From Streptomyces sp. NBC_01775 (GTDB lineage: Bacteria > Actinomycetota > Actinomycetes > Streptomycetales > Streptomycetaceae), in NCBI RefSeq assembly GCF_035917675.1, contig NZ_CP109104.1, positions 2,728,001 to 2,792,000 of the forward strand: a stretch of DNA of 64,000 nt. The letters run 5' to 3'. Positions within the stretch are counted from its first letter, which is position 1. Each line of letters begins with the position of its first letter. The notes beneath the pieces were generated by a model that worked only from the letters and a program-made list of their open reading frames with translations, did not search any database and had not been told where the DNA came from. This document shows, piece after piece, positions 20,331 to 29,083 of the stretch. The position numbers and the translations under genes are program-made.

Positions 20331-23300
20331 CTGGCTGATGACCTTGGAGACGCCGTCGCCCTGCATGGAGACGCCGTAGAGCGCGTCGGCGACCTCCATC
20401 GTGCGCTTCTGGTGGGTGATCACGATGAGCTGTGAGCTGTCCTTCAGCTCCTCCATGATCCGGATCAGCCGCTGGAGGTTGGTGTCGTCCAGCGCCGCCT
20501 CGACCTCGTCCATCACGTAGAAGGGGCTCGGCCGCGCTTTGAAGATCGACACCAGCAGCGCCACGGCCGTCAGCGAGCGCTCGCCACCGGACAGCAGCGA
20601 GAGGCGCTTGACCTTCTTGCCCGGAGGACGGGCCTCCACATCGACTCCCGTGGAGAGCATGTCGTCCGGGTTCGTGAGGACGAGCCGCCCCTCGCCGCCG
20701 GGGAAGAGGCGCGAGAAGACGCCCTCGAACTCCCTGGCCGTGTCGTGGTAGGCCTCGGTGAAGACCTGCTCGACGCGCTCGTCGACCTCCTTGACGACCT
20801 GGAGCAGGTCGGCGCGCGTCTTCTTCAGGTCCTCCAGCTGCTCGCTGAGGAACTGGTGCCGCTCCTCCAGCGCCGCGAACTCCTCCAGAGCCAGCGGGTT
20901 GATCTTGCCGAGCTTCTGGTAGGCGCGCTCGGCTGCCTTGAGCCGCTTCTCCTGCTCGGCCCGCACGAACGGCACCGGCCTGTTCCGGGGATGTTCCGGG
21001 TCTTCGGGGAGCTCCTCGTCCTCGGCGGGCGGCGAGGGCGGCACCAGCTGGTCGGGGCCGTAGTCGCGGACCAGACCCGCGGGCTCGACACCCAGCTCCT
21101 CCAGCGCCTTGGTCTCCAGCTGCTCGACACGCATCCGCTTCTCCGCGCCGAGCACCTCGCCCTTGTGGACCGAGTCGGTGAGCTTGTCCAGCTCGTCCTT
21201 CAGCTCCCTGCCCTGGTTGCGCTCGGCGACCAGGGCCTGCTCCCGCTCGGCCTTGGCCCGCTCCGCGCCCTCGCGCTCCTCGCGGGCCCGCTCCAACGAC
21301 GCCTCCACATGCGCCAGCAACTGCCGGGCGCCGGCGGCCACCGCCTCGGCGACCTCGGCCTCGTGACGCAACCTGGCCCGCCGCTCCTCGGCGCGGGCCC
21401 GCGCCTCGCGCTCCGCCCGCGCGCCCCGGTTCAGCGAATCGGCCCGTCCGGCGAGCGACTTGACGCGCTCCTCGTGCGTACGGACCTGAAGGCGCGCCTC
21501 CATCTCCGTCTGCCGCGCGTTGGCGCCGTCGGCCGAGAGCCTGTCCCGTACGGAGGTGTCCGGATCCACCGAGCCCTCGGCCTCCTGCACCTCCTCGGCG
21601 ACGGCCAGCCGCTCGGCCAGCTCCTCGGCCTCCTGAGTGGCCCGCGCCAGCGCCTCCTCGGCCTTGGCCACCGCGGCGGACGAGCGCTCCGCCTCGCCCT
21701 GGGCCGCGCGGGCCTGACCACCGAGGGTGCCCAGGCGGCCCGCCACCCGGGACTTCTCCCGCTCGGCCGCGCTCCGGCTCGCGGCCAGTTCCTCGACCCG
21801 GGACGCGCACACCCTGCGGGCCTCTTTCGCGCTGAGCTGCTCCTCCTTGAGCCGCTCGCGCCTGGTCTCCAGCTCCGTCAGCTCGGCCGCGGCCTCGTCG
21901 ACCGCCGCCTGCGCCTCCAGGTAGGAGGGCGCGCCCTCCGAGCCGCCACGGGCGAAGTGGGTGCCCAGCAGATCGCCTTCGGCGGTGACCGCCGTGCACT
22001 CGGGACGCAGGGCCAGCAGCTCTTCGGCGGCCTCCAAGGTGTCCACGACGACGATGTCCCGCAGCAGGTGCTCCATCGTCGAGCGCAGCGATTCCGGTGC
22101 CGTCACCAGGGAGACGGCGGGGGTGCCCCGCCGGGGTGCGTCGCCGTCGCGGTCCCGGGACCAGGCACCCTCCTGTGCGCGTCGACCGCTCACCAGCAGC
22201 GCGGCCCTGCCCCCGTCCTCCTTCCGCAGGAGGCGCAGCGCCTCGGCCGCCGTCGCCACGTCGGCCACTGCCAGAGCGTCGGCCGCCGTGCCGAGCGCTG
22301 CCGCTATCGGGAGTTCGTAGCCGGGGGTCACACTCAGGAGTTCGGCCGCCGGGCCCAGCAGGCCGCCAAGCCGGTCCTTGGCCGCCAGGAGCGCGCCGGT
22401 GCCGTCCTTGCGCCGCAGGCCCAGGGCGAGCGCGTCGTGGCGAGCGGAGGTCGCGGCGCGCTCGCGCTCCGCCTCGGTCAGCGCCTCCCGCGCCGCGCCG
22501 AAGGCGGCCTCCGCCTCGGCCAGTTCCCCCTTGGCCGCCTCGTGCTGGGTGCCCAGGTCCTCATCGCCCTCCTCCAGGCCCTCGACCTCGGCGCGCAGCG
22601 TCTCGTACTCCTCCTGGGCCTCGGTGGCACGCTGGAGAGCCTCGTCCCTGGCCGCTGCCAAGCGGTCGATCTCGGACTGCGCGGAGGCCGCCCGGCTGCG
22701 GGCCGTTCCCGCCTGGCCGCGCAGCCGTTCGAGTCCCGCACGGCGGTCGGCCAGCGCCCGCGCCTCGTCCCTGAGCCGGCGCTCCTCCTGCTCCAACTGG
22801 CGCTCCAGCTCCGAGCGGTGCGCCACGGTCTCCTCCAGCGCCGTGGTGGCCGCCTCCAGGGCCGCCTCCAGCTCGGCCTCCTGCTCGCGGACGCGGGCGG
22901 CCTCGCGCTCCATGTCCTCCGGCTCGCGGCCCCGGCGCTCCTCGGCGGGCGCCGCGGCGGCGTGCTGCACCCGCTGGTCCGCCAGGCTGATGGTGCCGCG
23001 CACCCGTTCGGCGAGCTGGGAGAGTTCGTACCAGGTCTGCTGGGCCCGCTCCAGCCTCGGGCTGAGCGTGCGCACCTGCTGCTCCAGGTCCGCCTCGCGG
23101 CGCAGAGCCTCTTTCAGCTCGGCCTCCGCCGCCTCCTTGCGCTGCTTCAGCTCGGCCTCGTCCGCGACTTCCGTACGCAGGGCCTCGCGCAGCCCCACCA
23201 GGTCGTCGGCCAGCAGCCGCAGCCGGGCATCGCGCAGGTCGGCCTGGATGACCTGGGCCTTGCGCGCGACCGCCGCCTGGCGGCCCAGCGGCTTGAGCTG

Positions 23301-23900
23301 GCGGCGCAGTTCGTCGGTGAGGTCCTGGACGCGGGCGAGGTTGGCCTGCATCGCGTCCAGCTTGCGCAGCGCCTTCTCCTTGCGCTTGCGGTGCTTGAGG
23401 ACGCCGGCCGCCTCCTCGATGAAGGCGCGCCGCCCGGTCGGGTCGGCGTGCAGGACGCCGTCGAGCTGGCCCTGTCCGACGATGACGTGCATCTCGCGGC
23501 CGATGCCGGAGTCGGACAGCAGTTCCTGGATGTCGAGCAGCCGGCAGGTGTCGCCGTTGATCTGGTACTCGCTGCCGCCGTTGCGGAACATTATCCGCGT
23601 AATGGTGACTTCCGAGTATTCGATGGGCAGCGCGCCGTCGGCGTTGTCGATGGTCAGGGAGACCTCGGCGCGGCCCAGCGGGGGGCGCCCCGTGGTCCCG
23701 GCGAAGATGACGTCCTCCATCTTGCCGCCACGCAGCGACTTGGCGCCCTGCTCGCCCATCACCCAGGACAGGGCGTCGACGACGTTGGACTTGCCGGAGC
23801 CGTTGGGGCCGACGACGCAGGTGATGCCGGGCTCGAAGCGCAGCGTCGTGGCGGAGGCGAAGGACTTGAATCCCCTCAGTGTCAGGCTCTTGAGATGCAC
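20319..23900 (-). CDS. smc: Chromosome segregation ATPase Smc
   Basis: Smc is the core of the SMC-ScpAB condensin. The 1193-residue protein has Walker A GPNGSGKSN at 31-39, a coiled coil to about 500, a hinge near 505-680 (ELPIAAALGTAADALAVAD), a second coiled coil, and the ABC signature LLSGGERSLTAVALL near 1100 followed by Walker B (YVMDEVEAALDD). Length and domain order are normal. The start is GTG (HLKSLTLRGFKSFA). It is probably transcribed from the 280-bp region to its right; the stop is embedded in a short tandem repeat. Confidence 0.98.
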   Translation of the reverse strand: MHLKSLTLRGFKSFASATTLRFEPGITCVVGPNGSGKSNVVDALSWVMGEQGAKSLRGGKMEDVIFAGTTGRPPLGRAEVSLTIDNADGALPIEYSEVTITRIMFRNGGSEYQINGDTCRLLDIQELLSDSGIGREMHVIVGQGQLDGVLHADPTGRRAFIEEAAGVLKHRKRKEKALRKLDAMQANLARVQDLTDELRRQLKPLGRQAAVARKAQVIQADLRDARLRLLADDLVGLREALRTEVADEAELKQRKEAAEAELKEALRREADLEQQVRTLSPRLERAQQTWYELSQLAERVRGTISLADQRVQHAAAAPAEERRGREPEDMEREAARVREQEAELEAALEAATTALEETVAHRSELERQLEQEERRLRDEARALADRRAGLERLRGQAGTARSRAASAQSEIDRLAAARDEALQRATEAQEEYETLRAEVEGLEEGDEDLGTQHEAAKGELAEAEAAFGAAREALTEAERERAATSARHDALALGLRRKDGTGALLAAKDRLGGLLGPAAELLSVTPGYELPIAAALGTAADALAVADVATAAEALRLLRKEDGGRAALLVSGRRAQEGAWSRDRDGDAPRRGTPAVSLVTAPESLRSTMEHLLRDIVVVDTLEAAEELLALRPECTAVTAEGDLLGTHFARGGSEGAPSYLEAQAAVDEAAAELTELETRRERLKEEQLSAKEARRVCASRVEELAASRSAAEREKSRVAGRLGTLGGQARAAQGEAERSSAAVAKAEEALARATQEAEELAERLAVAEEVQEAEGSVDPDTSVRDRLSADGANARQTEMEARLQVRTHEERVKSLAGRADSLNRGARAEREARARAEERRARLRHEAEVAEAVAAGARQLLAHVEASLERAREEREGAERAKAEREQALVAERNQGRELKDELDKLTDSVHKGEVLGAEKRMRVEQLETKALEELGVEPAGLVRDYGPDQLVPPSPPAEDEELPEDPEHPRNRPVPFVRAEQEKRLKAAERAYQKLGKINPLALEEFAALEERHQFLSEQLEDLKKTRADLLQVVKEVDERVEQVFTEAYHDTAREFEGVFSRLFPGGEGRLVLTNPDDMLSTGVDVEARPPGKKVKRLSLLSGGERSLTAVALLVSIFKARPSPFYVMDEVEAALDDTNLQRLIRIMEELKDSSQLIVITHQKRTMEVADALYGVSMQGDGVSKVISQRLN

Positions 23901-24021
23901 GCGTCCGGACCCTACCGAGGTTGTCCCGGCGATGTCGCGCCGACTGACCCGAAGGCCCGTGAAGGGTTTCCTCTGAGGGTTTCACCGAGAGAGGCGGGGG
24001 GCACATCAGACGGTAACGAGA

Positions 24022-24060
24022 ACGCCCCCACCGCAGCCGAGGCAATCCCGGCGGGGGCGT
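24022..24060. terminator. Weak hairpin between the coiled-coil gene and smc
   Basis: An 8-bp perfect arm pair (acgccccc at 24022-24029, gggggcgt at 24053-24060) with a long loop follows the 71-residue coiled-coil gene in the minus direction. It is a plausible terminator. Confidence 0.35.
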
Positions 24061-24180
24061 GCCGGTACTGCTGGCGACGAGAGCACCGAGGAGCACAACG
24101 ACGAAGGGACGCCGAAGCGTCCCTTACAGATCTGTGTATACGGCCGTCCTGCTTCAGCCCGTCCTGCCCGGCGGGCCGGA

Positions 24181-24396
24181 TCAGGTCAGCGCAGGCTCCG
24201 CCGAGGAAACGTCGATGCCTTCAATGCCTTCGAGCACCGAGTCGGGGTGCCGTGCGGCGGCGGACAGAGCGTCGTTCTCGGCCTGGATCCGTACGATTTC
24301 GGATTCGAGGTCCTGGACGCGCTGCTGCAGCCGTCGCATCTCGGCAAGAACCCGGGGGTCGGAGCCGCCGACGTAACCGAGAAGCGCCTTTGCCAT
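24181..24396 (-). CDS. Small conserved actinobacterial coiled-coil protein
   Basis: The 71-residue protein starts at ATG 24396 (MAKALLGYVGGSDPR); residues upstream in the same frame look non-coding. A heptad-patterned helix spans about residues 18-48 (EMRRLQQRVQDLESEIVRI), predicting a dimeric coiled coil, and the acidic tail ends SAEPALT. I recognise it as a short conserved streptomycete protein near smc but know no function. It is flanked by smc and acylphosphatase, all on the minus strand, with about 300 bp either side. Confidence 0.75.
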   Translation of the reverse strand: MAKALLGYVGGSDPRVLAEMRRLQQRVQDLESEIVRIQAENDALSAAARHPDSVLEGIEGIDVSSAEPALT

Positions 24397-24706
24397 GATG
24401 GATGGTCCTCCACACTGAGTGACCGACCGTCGATGCGGTCGTTCGTGAGGGAATCGCACCCGCAGTGTCTGCCTCTGGACTTTTGCTAAAGAATCTCTGG
24501 ATCAAACAGCTCAGGTGCGCGGGGATTCCAGGATCTCACCAAAAGGTTTGACGGTCAACACGATCACACACCGCGACTCCGGGCCTGCCCTGACTCGACG
24601 GCGACCGGCGCCGGAGGGGCTGCCCGCTGGTGCTTGCGGAAGATCCACTGTGCTCTCCTGTGGCGGCAGCCTCGCACGCCACAGCTGGATTGGCAACCGA
24701 TGTGGA
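24397..24706. other. Intergenic region with likely promoter of the coiled-coil gene
   Basis: This 310-bp stretch is AT-richer than its surroundings (ttttgctaaagaatctctgg). It has a small palindrome TTGAC-G-GTCAA at 24550-24560. On the minus strand TTGACC followed after 17 bases by GATCCT is a possible promoter. No gene is seen. Confidence 0.4.
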
Positions 24707-25108
24707 TCACCGGATCGCGAAGCCGCGATAGCCGCCGCGCGGCTCGTCCCAGATCTCCGTGACACCCTCCACGTGCCCGGGTGTGTCCCCGCCCCGCAGC
24801 CATTCCAGCATCTGCTCACAGTGGGCTCTGGTGCCCTCGCCCACGATCTGGACCCGTCCGTCGTCGAGGTTGAGGGCGAAGCCGACGAGTCCGCCGATAC
24901 GGAGCGCCGCGGCGCGGGTGAACCAGCGGAACCCGACCCCCTGCACCTCGCCGCGCACCCAGATGGTCAGCCGTGCGGGCTCCTCGCCCCGCGGGCCTTG
25001 TCCTTCCGGTGCGGCTTTTGGCGGCGCGGTCTGGTCCGTCGCTTCTCCGGGCGCCGTTGTGGCACTCGTCTCGCCGGTCTCTTCGTGGATCGAGTCGCTC
25101 GCAGCCAT
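24707..25108 (-). CDS. acyP: Acylphosphatase
   Basis: The enzyme hydrolyses carboxyl-phosphate bonds of acyl phosphates. The catalytic loop [15 protein letters not shown] (Arg in GFRWF) and the catalytic asparagine in [16 protein letters not shown] are present, and the fold ends with GGYRGFAIR. The protein is 133 residues from ATG 25108; the first ~45 residues (Glu/Thr/Ala-rich) are an extension absent from the usual ~92-residue enzyme, and no ribosome binding site supports this start, so the true start may be later. Confidence 0.93.
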   Translation of the reverse strand: MAASDSIHEETGETSATTAPGEATDQTAPPKAAPEGQGPRGEEPARLTIWVRGEVQGVGFRWFTRAAALRIGGLVGFALNLDDGRVQIVGEGTRAHCEQMLEWLRGGDTPGHVEGVTEIWDEPRGGYRGFAIR

Positions 25109-25258
25109 GGGTGCACGCTATCCGGACAATTCTTCGGCGGGCACATCCGCCCCGGGCGTGATGCCGTACATTGCCCGTCAACACGCTTCACACACAAGGG
25201 TGAAGCGCGTGTGTGCATTGACCGCCTCGTGACCGTCGAGCCCTGGAGGACAGCGAAG

Positions 25259-26188
25259 ATGGGCCGCCATCGACGTGCTACCCCCGCTCCCGTCGCTCCG
25301 CCCGAGCCTTCCCACCGGCAGGACGCCGTCCCGCACCGGGGAGGTGGACACGCCGGGCACCGCAAGAGGAGCGCGACGCCCGTACGCACCGGGCTGATCG
25401 GCGCCTCGGCCGCGATGGCGATGGGGGCCGTCGCTGTGGCCTCCGGACTGATACCCGGCCCCGGCGGGCTGGGCGGCCACCAGAGCGGGGACCGGGTACG
25501 GGCCGATGGGCCCACCGGCCTGGATTCCCCGGCCGTGCCTTCGCTCACCCCTTCGGCACGGGCCTCCGACTCCGCGGCCAGCCGTGCCGAGGAACGCAAC
25601 GACGGGCCCACGCGCTCGCCCTCACGGGAGAGTTCCCGCTCGTCGAAGAAGCCCGGCGACAAGCCCTCGCGGGAACAGGCGTCCGAGACCCCCGAGAAGA
25701 AGAAGCAGAGTGACGAGCCCTCACGCTCGGGTTCGGGCTCGGGCTCGGGACGCGAGTCCGGCCCGGACAGGGAGGGCGGCGCGGGTGGCGCCACCAAGTC
25801 CGCCGACCCGGAGACCGCTGCCGAGCAGGAGGTACTGACGCTCGTCAACCAGGAGCGGGCCAAGGCGGGCTGTCAGCCCGTCAAGGCCAACAGCGACCTG
25901 GCGGGGCTGGCCCAGGACTTCAGCGAGGACATGGCGGGGCGCGGCTTCTTCTCCCACACCGACCCGGACGGGCGCAGCCCCTGGGACCGGGCCGAGGCCG
26001 CCGGTGTCAGCGGCCTCGGCGGCGAGAACATCGCGCGCGGCCAGGCCAACGCGCGCTCGGTGATGGACTCCTGGATGAACAGCCCCGGCCACAAGGCCAA
26101 CATCCTCAACTGCGACTACCGCACCCTTGGCGTCGGCGCGCACTTCGCCGAGGGCGGCCCGTGGTGGACCCAGGACTTCGGCTTCTGA
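25259..26188 (+). CDS. Secreted or surface CAP-domain (SCP/PR-1-like) protein
   Basis: The 309-residue protein has a basic, His-rich N-terminus, one hydrophobic segment (about residues 46-67, LIGASAAMAMGAVAVASGLI) that is a signal or anchor, a long Ser/Glu/Lys/Gly-rich linker to about 180, and a CAP domain (EVLTLVNQERAKAGCQPV, FFSHTDPDGRSPWDRAEAAG, GENIARGQ, WMNSPGHKANILN). The two cysteines could form a disulfide outside the cell. ATG 25259 has GGAGG about 9 bases upstream. Bacterial CAP proteins have varied or unknown roles. It is convergent with mutM, with a 40-bp gap. Confidence 0.9.
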   Translation: MGRHRRATPAPVAPPEPSHRQDAVPHRGGGHAGHRKRSATPVRTGLIGASAAMAMGAVAVASGLIPGPGGLGGHQSGDRVRADGPTGLDSPAVPSLTPSARASDSAASRAEERNDGPTRSPSRESSRSSKKPGDKPSREQASETPEKKKQSDEPSRSGSGSGSGRESGPDREGGAGGATKSADPETAAEQEVLTLVNQERAKAGCQPVKANSDLAGLAQDFSEDMAGRGFFSHTDPDGRSPWDRAEAAGVSGLGGENIARGQANARSVMDSWMNSPGHKANILNCDYRTLGVGAHFAEGGPWWTQDFGF

Positions 26189-26228
26189 GCCCCGCCTTGG
26201 TGCGCCCTTCCGCGCCGGATCGGCCGGA

Positions 26229-27092
26229 TCAGGTCCGGACCGGGCGCGGGGGGCGCTGGCAGCGGGGGCAGAAGTAGCTGGAGCGGTTCATCCACGCGCG
26301 CCGGCGCACGGGAGTGCCGCAGCGGCGGCAGGGCTCGTCCTCGCGCCCGTAGGCATCGAGGGAACGGGCGAAGTATCCGGACTCGCCGTTGACGTTCACA
26401 TAGAGGCTGTCGAAGCTGGTGCCGCCCACGGCGAGGGCCTCGGTCATCACGTCCCGCACATGGTCCACCAGTTCGGTGGTCTGCGGGCGGGTGAGGGTGG
26501 CGGTGGGGCGGTCGTAGTGCAGCCGGGTGCGCCAGAGTGCCTCGTCGGCGTAGATGTTGCCGACGCCGCTGATCAGGGACTGGTCCAGCAGGGCGCGCTT
26601 GACCGTCGTACGGCGGCGGCGCAGGGCCGCGTGGAAGACCGGCAGGTCGAACGCGGGATCCAGCGGATCGCGCGCGATGTGGGCGATGACGTCGGGCAGC
26701 CCGTCCTCGGCCGCCGGGTGGAGCGAGAGGCCGCCGAAGGTGCGCTGGTCGACAAAGCGCAGCTCGCCGCCCTCGGCGTCGTCGAAGGTTATCCGCACCC
26801 GCAGATGCCGCTCGTCGGGAGTGCCGGCGCGCTGGATGAGGAGCTGGCCGCTCATGCCGAGGTGGGCGAGCATCGCGTGGCCGCCGTCACCGACGGGCAG
26901 CCACAGATACTTGCCGCGCCGCATGGCCGGGCCGACGCGCAGCCCCTTCAGCCGGGTGGCGAAGTCCAGCGGACCCGCCGTGTGGCGGCGGATGGCGCGG
27001 GGATGCAGCACCTCGGCGGTGGTGACCGTACGGCCGCTGGCCCAGCGCTCCAGACCGCGGCGTACGACCTCGACTTCGGGCAGCTCGGGCAC
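26229..27092 (-). CDS. mutM: Formamidopyrimidine-DNA glycosylase
   Basis: MutM removes 8-oxoguanine and other oxidised purines and nicks the strand. The 287-residue protein keeps the catalytic N-terminus [14 protein letters not shown] (Pro2, Glu3), the conserved Lys in RRGKYLWL, the H2TH region ([18 protein letters not shown]) and the zinc finger CRRCGTP...FCPRCQ at about residues 256-280. The start is GTG with AAGGAG upstream. It follows rnc on the minus strand and a hairpin directly precedes its ribosome binding site. Confidence 0.97.
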   Translation of the reverse strand: MPELPEVEVVRRGLERWASGRTVTTAEVLHPRAIRRHTAGPLDFATRLKGLRVGPAMRRGKYLWLPVGDGGHAMLAHLGMSGQLLIQRAGTPDERHLRVRITFDDAEGGELRFVDQRTFGGLSLHPAAEDGLPDVIAHIARDPLDPAFDLPVFHAALRRRRTTVKRALLDQSLISGVGNIYADEALWRTRLHYDRPTATLTRPQTTELVDHVRDVMTEALAVGGTSFDSLYVNVNGESGYFARSLDAYGREDEPCRRCGTPVRRRAWMNRSSYFCPRCQRPPRPVRT

Positions 27093-27105
27093 GGGGGCTC
27101 CTTGA

Positions 27106-27135
27106 GGAGTGGGCCGGCGAAGAACGGCCCACTCC
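27106..27135 (-). terminator. Hairpin between rnc and mutM
   Basis: A perfect 11-bp stem (27106-27116 with 27125-27135, 8-base loop) lies 70 bp after the rnc stop and just before the AAGGAG of mutM. It may end or attenuate the rpmF-rnc transcript, or be a structure in the mutM leader. Confidence 0.5.
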
Positions 27136-27208
27136 CCGGAGCGTGCTCCCCGGGGGCGGGCTTGTCCGGCCGCGGGGCGGCCGGGTTGTGCTTCAGCGGC
27201 TCAGCGGA

Positions 27209-28120
27209 TCACTGCGAGCGACCGGCGGGGGTGCCCTGCGAGGGCTCGCCCTGGGTGGCCGCCGGCGCCTCGTCCTTGCGCACGGTGCCGTCCCGCTGCT
27301 GCCCGGCGCCTTCTTCCTCGGCCCCGGACTTGTCAGCAACCGCGGACTTGTCGGCAGCCGCGGACTCGCTGCGTGCCGAGATGGCCCGCCAGGCGGCCTC
27401 GGCCGCCTGCTGTTCCGCTTCCTTCTTGCTGCGTCCTGTGCCGGTGCCGTACGCGACACCACCGACGCGGGCAGCAGCCGTGAAGGTCTTCTCGTGGTCG
27501 GGACCCGTCTCCGAGACCAGGTACTCGGGAACCCCGAGCCCTTCGGCCGCGGTCAGCTCCTGAAGACTCGTCTTCCAGTCGAGACCGGCGCCCAGATTGG
27601 AGGAGCGCTCGATGAGCGGGTCGAAGAGCCGGTGGACCAGCTCGGAGGCGGCCTCCAGCTCCTGGTCGAGATAGACCGCACCGATGACCGCTTCCAGGGT
27701 GTCGGCGAGGATCGAAGCCTTGTCACGGCCTCCGGTGCCTTCCTCACCTCTGCCGAGCCGGATGAACGCGCCAAGGTCGAGGCCCCGGGCGACGCCGGCG
27801 AGGGCGCGGGAGTTGACCACCGCGGCGCGCAGCTTGGCGAGCTGGCCCTCCGGGAGGTCGGGATGCATCCGGTAGAGCGTGTCTGTGACGACCAGTCCGA
27901 GGACGGAGTCACCGAGGAACTCAAGACGCTCGTTGGTGGGCAGCCCGCCGTTCTCGTACGCGTACGAGCGGTGCGTCAGCGCACGCACCAGAAGGGCGGA
28001 CTCAAGGTGATAACCGAGCCGCCCTTCCAGGAGCGTGTGGGACGAGGCCGCATCCACCAGCTCCGCCGGATCCCCTCCCTTCTCCGGGGCGGGGGGGCGG
28101 GGGGTACTGGCGTCTGACAT
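27209..28120 (-). CDS. rnc: Ribonuclease III
   Basis: RNase III cuts double-stranded RNA, including the rRNA precursor; in S. coelicolor the same gene is absB, a global control of antibiotic production. The 303-residue protein has the catalytic signature [14 protein letters not shown] at 63-76 and a dsRNA-binding domain at about 181-248 ([19 protein letters not shown]). A charged, low-complexity tail of about 55 residues follows ([13 protein letters not shown]). The ATG at 28120 is chosen; a GTG 12 bases upstream is also possible. It is 19 bp after rpmF, in the usual rpmF-rnc pair. Confidence 0.97.
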   Translation of the reverse strand: MSDASTPRPPAPEKGGDPAELVDAASSHTLLEGRLGYHLESALLVRALTHRSYAYENGGLPTNERLEFLGDSVLGLVVTDTLYRMHPDLPEGQLAKLRAAVVNSRALAGVARGLDLGAFIRLGRGEEGTGGRDKASILADTLEAVIGAVYLDQELEAASELVHRLFDPLIERSSNLGAGLDWKTSLQELTAAEGLGVPEYLVSETGPDHEKTFTAAARVGGVAYGTGTGRSKKEAEQQAAEAAWRAISARSESAAADKSAVADKSGAEEEGAGQQRDGTVRKDEAPAATQGEPSQGTPAGRSQ

Positions 28121-28139
28121 GAAGCCTGTCACCCGCCGA

Positions 28140-28313
28140 TCAGACCTCGAGGACCTGACGCTTGTTGTAGGTGCCGCAGCTCGGGCACGCGATGTGCTGC
28201 TGCTTGGGCTCGCGGCAGCGCTCGCACTTCACCAGGGTCGGGACCGCAGCCTTCCACTGCGACCGGCGGTGGCGCGTGTTGCTGCGCGACATCTTCCGCT
28301 TCGGAACAGCCAC
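28140..28313 (-). CDS. rpmF: 50S ribosomal protein L32, zinc-binding form
   Basis: The 57-residue protein begins [19 protein letters not shown], the universal L32 start. It has two CxxC pairs (C30/C33 and C43/C46), so it is the zinc-containing C+ form. GTG 28313 is the start, two bases after the stop of the YceD-like gene. The order yceD-rpmF-rnc is conserved in many bacteria. Confidence 0.98.
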   Translation of the reverse strand: MAVPKRKMSRSNTRHRRSQWKAAVPTLVKCERCREPKQQHIACPSCGTYNKRQVLEV

Positions 28314-28315
28314 GG

Positions 28316-28912
28316 CTACTTCTCCTGTGAGTCGTCCCCGCCGGAGCGGGGCTCTTTGTCCTTCTCGCCGTCCCCGATGGTCTCGGCGAGTCCCTGCAAT
28401 GCCGCCCAACGGATGTCGACGGCTTCTTCGTGCCCGTGGTCGGGGTCGTCCGCCAGCCGGGCCCCGCATTCGGGGCACAGACCGGGGCAGCCCTCCTGGC
28501 ACACCGGCTGCAACGGCAGTGCGAGCACCACCGCATCCCGCAGCACGGGTTCGAGGTCGAACAGATCGGCCTCTAGGAAGAGTGTGTCCTCCTCGTCCTC
28601 GTCGCCGTCGGGCTCCGCGCTGGGGCGGCCCCGCTCATCGGCGTCGGGATAGGTGAACATCTCCTGGAAGTCCGCTTCGACTTCCTGCTGAAGCGGCTCC
28701 AGACACCTTACGCACTCCCCCGTCAGCGGTGCACGGGCGGTGCCTGTGACAAGCACCCCTTCCATGACCGACTCCAGACGGAGGTCCAGCTCGATCTTCG
28801 CCCCGTCGGGAACCTTGATGACCTCGATGCCGAGGTCACCGGGAGATTCCACTTCGCGGGAGAGCCGCTTCATCGCACCAGGACGCCGCCCCAGCTCACG
28901 TGTGTCGAACAC
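28316..28912 (-). CDS. YceD-like DUF177 protein
   Basis: The protein has 198 residues from GTG 28912. The DUF177 pattern is clear: [45 protein letters not shown], and the paired cysteines in [17 protein letters not shown]. Proteins of this family are linked to 23S rRNA synthesis and assembly and precede rpmF. The GTG has no ribosome binding site. Eleven codons upstream a CTG (28943-28945) has AGGA at good spacing, and the intervening residues LNAPLDHRAPL fit the family N-terminus, so the gene probably extends to 28945. Confidence 0.9.
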   Translation of the reverse strand: MFDTRELGRRPGAMKRLSREVESPGDLGIEVIKVPDGAKIELDLRLESVMEGVLVTGTARAPLTGECVRCLEPLQQEVEADFQEMFTYPDADERGRPSAEPDGDEDEEDTLFLEADLFDLEPVLRDAVVLALPLQPVCQEGCPGLCPECGARLADDPDHGHEEAVDIRWAALQGLAETIGDGEKDKEPRSGGDDSQEK

Positions 28913-29083
28913 GAGAGGGGCGCGATGGTCGAGGGGGGCGTTCAGGGCTTCCTGCTTTCTACGGGTGGGGCGTGGGCCGCGTGCGTACTCGCGGCCGAAG
29001 AGCCAGGATACTTGACGCTCCCGCGATGACCCAATCCAGCCCGGACAGCCCCCGGAGGAGGCCGGTGCCCCGACGGGCGGGCC

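Noticed and set aside
20745..24398. 1217-codon open frame antisense to smc
   Set aside because: It is a by-product of GC-rich coding on the other strand; the smc protein on the minus strand has every family motif and the antisense product has only Leu/Gly/Arg runs.
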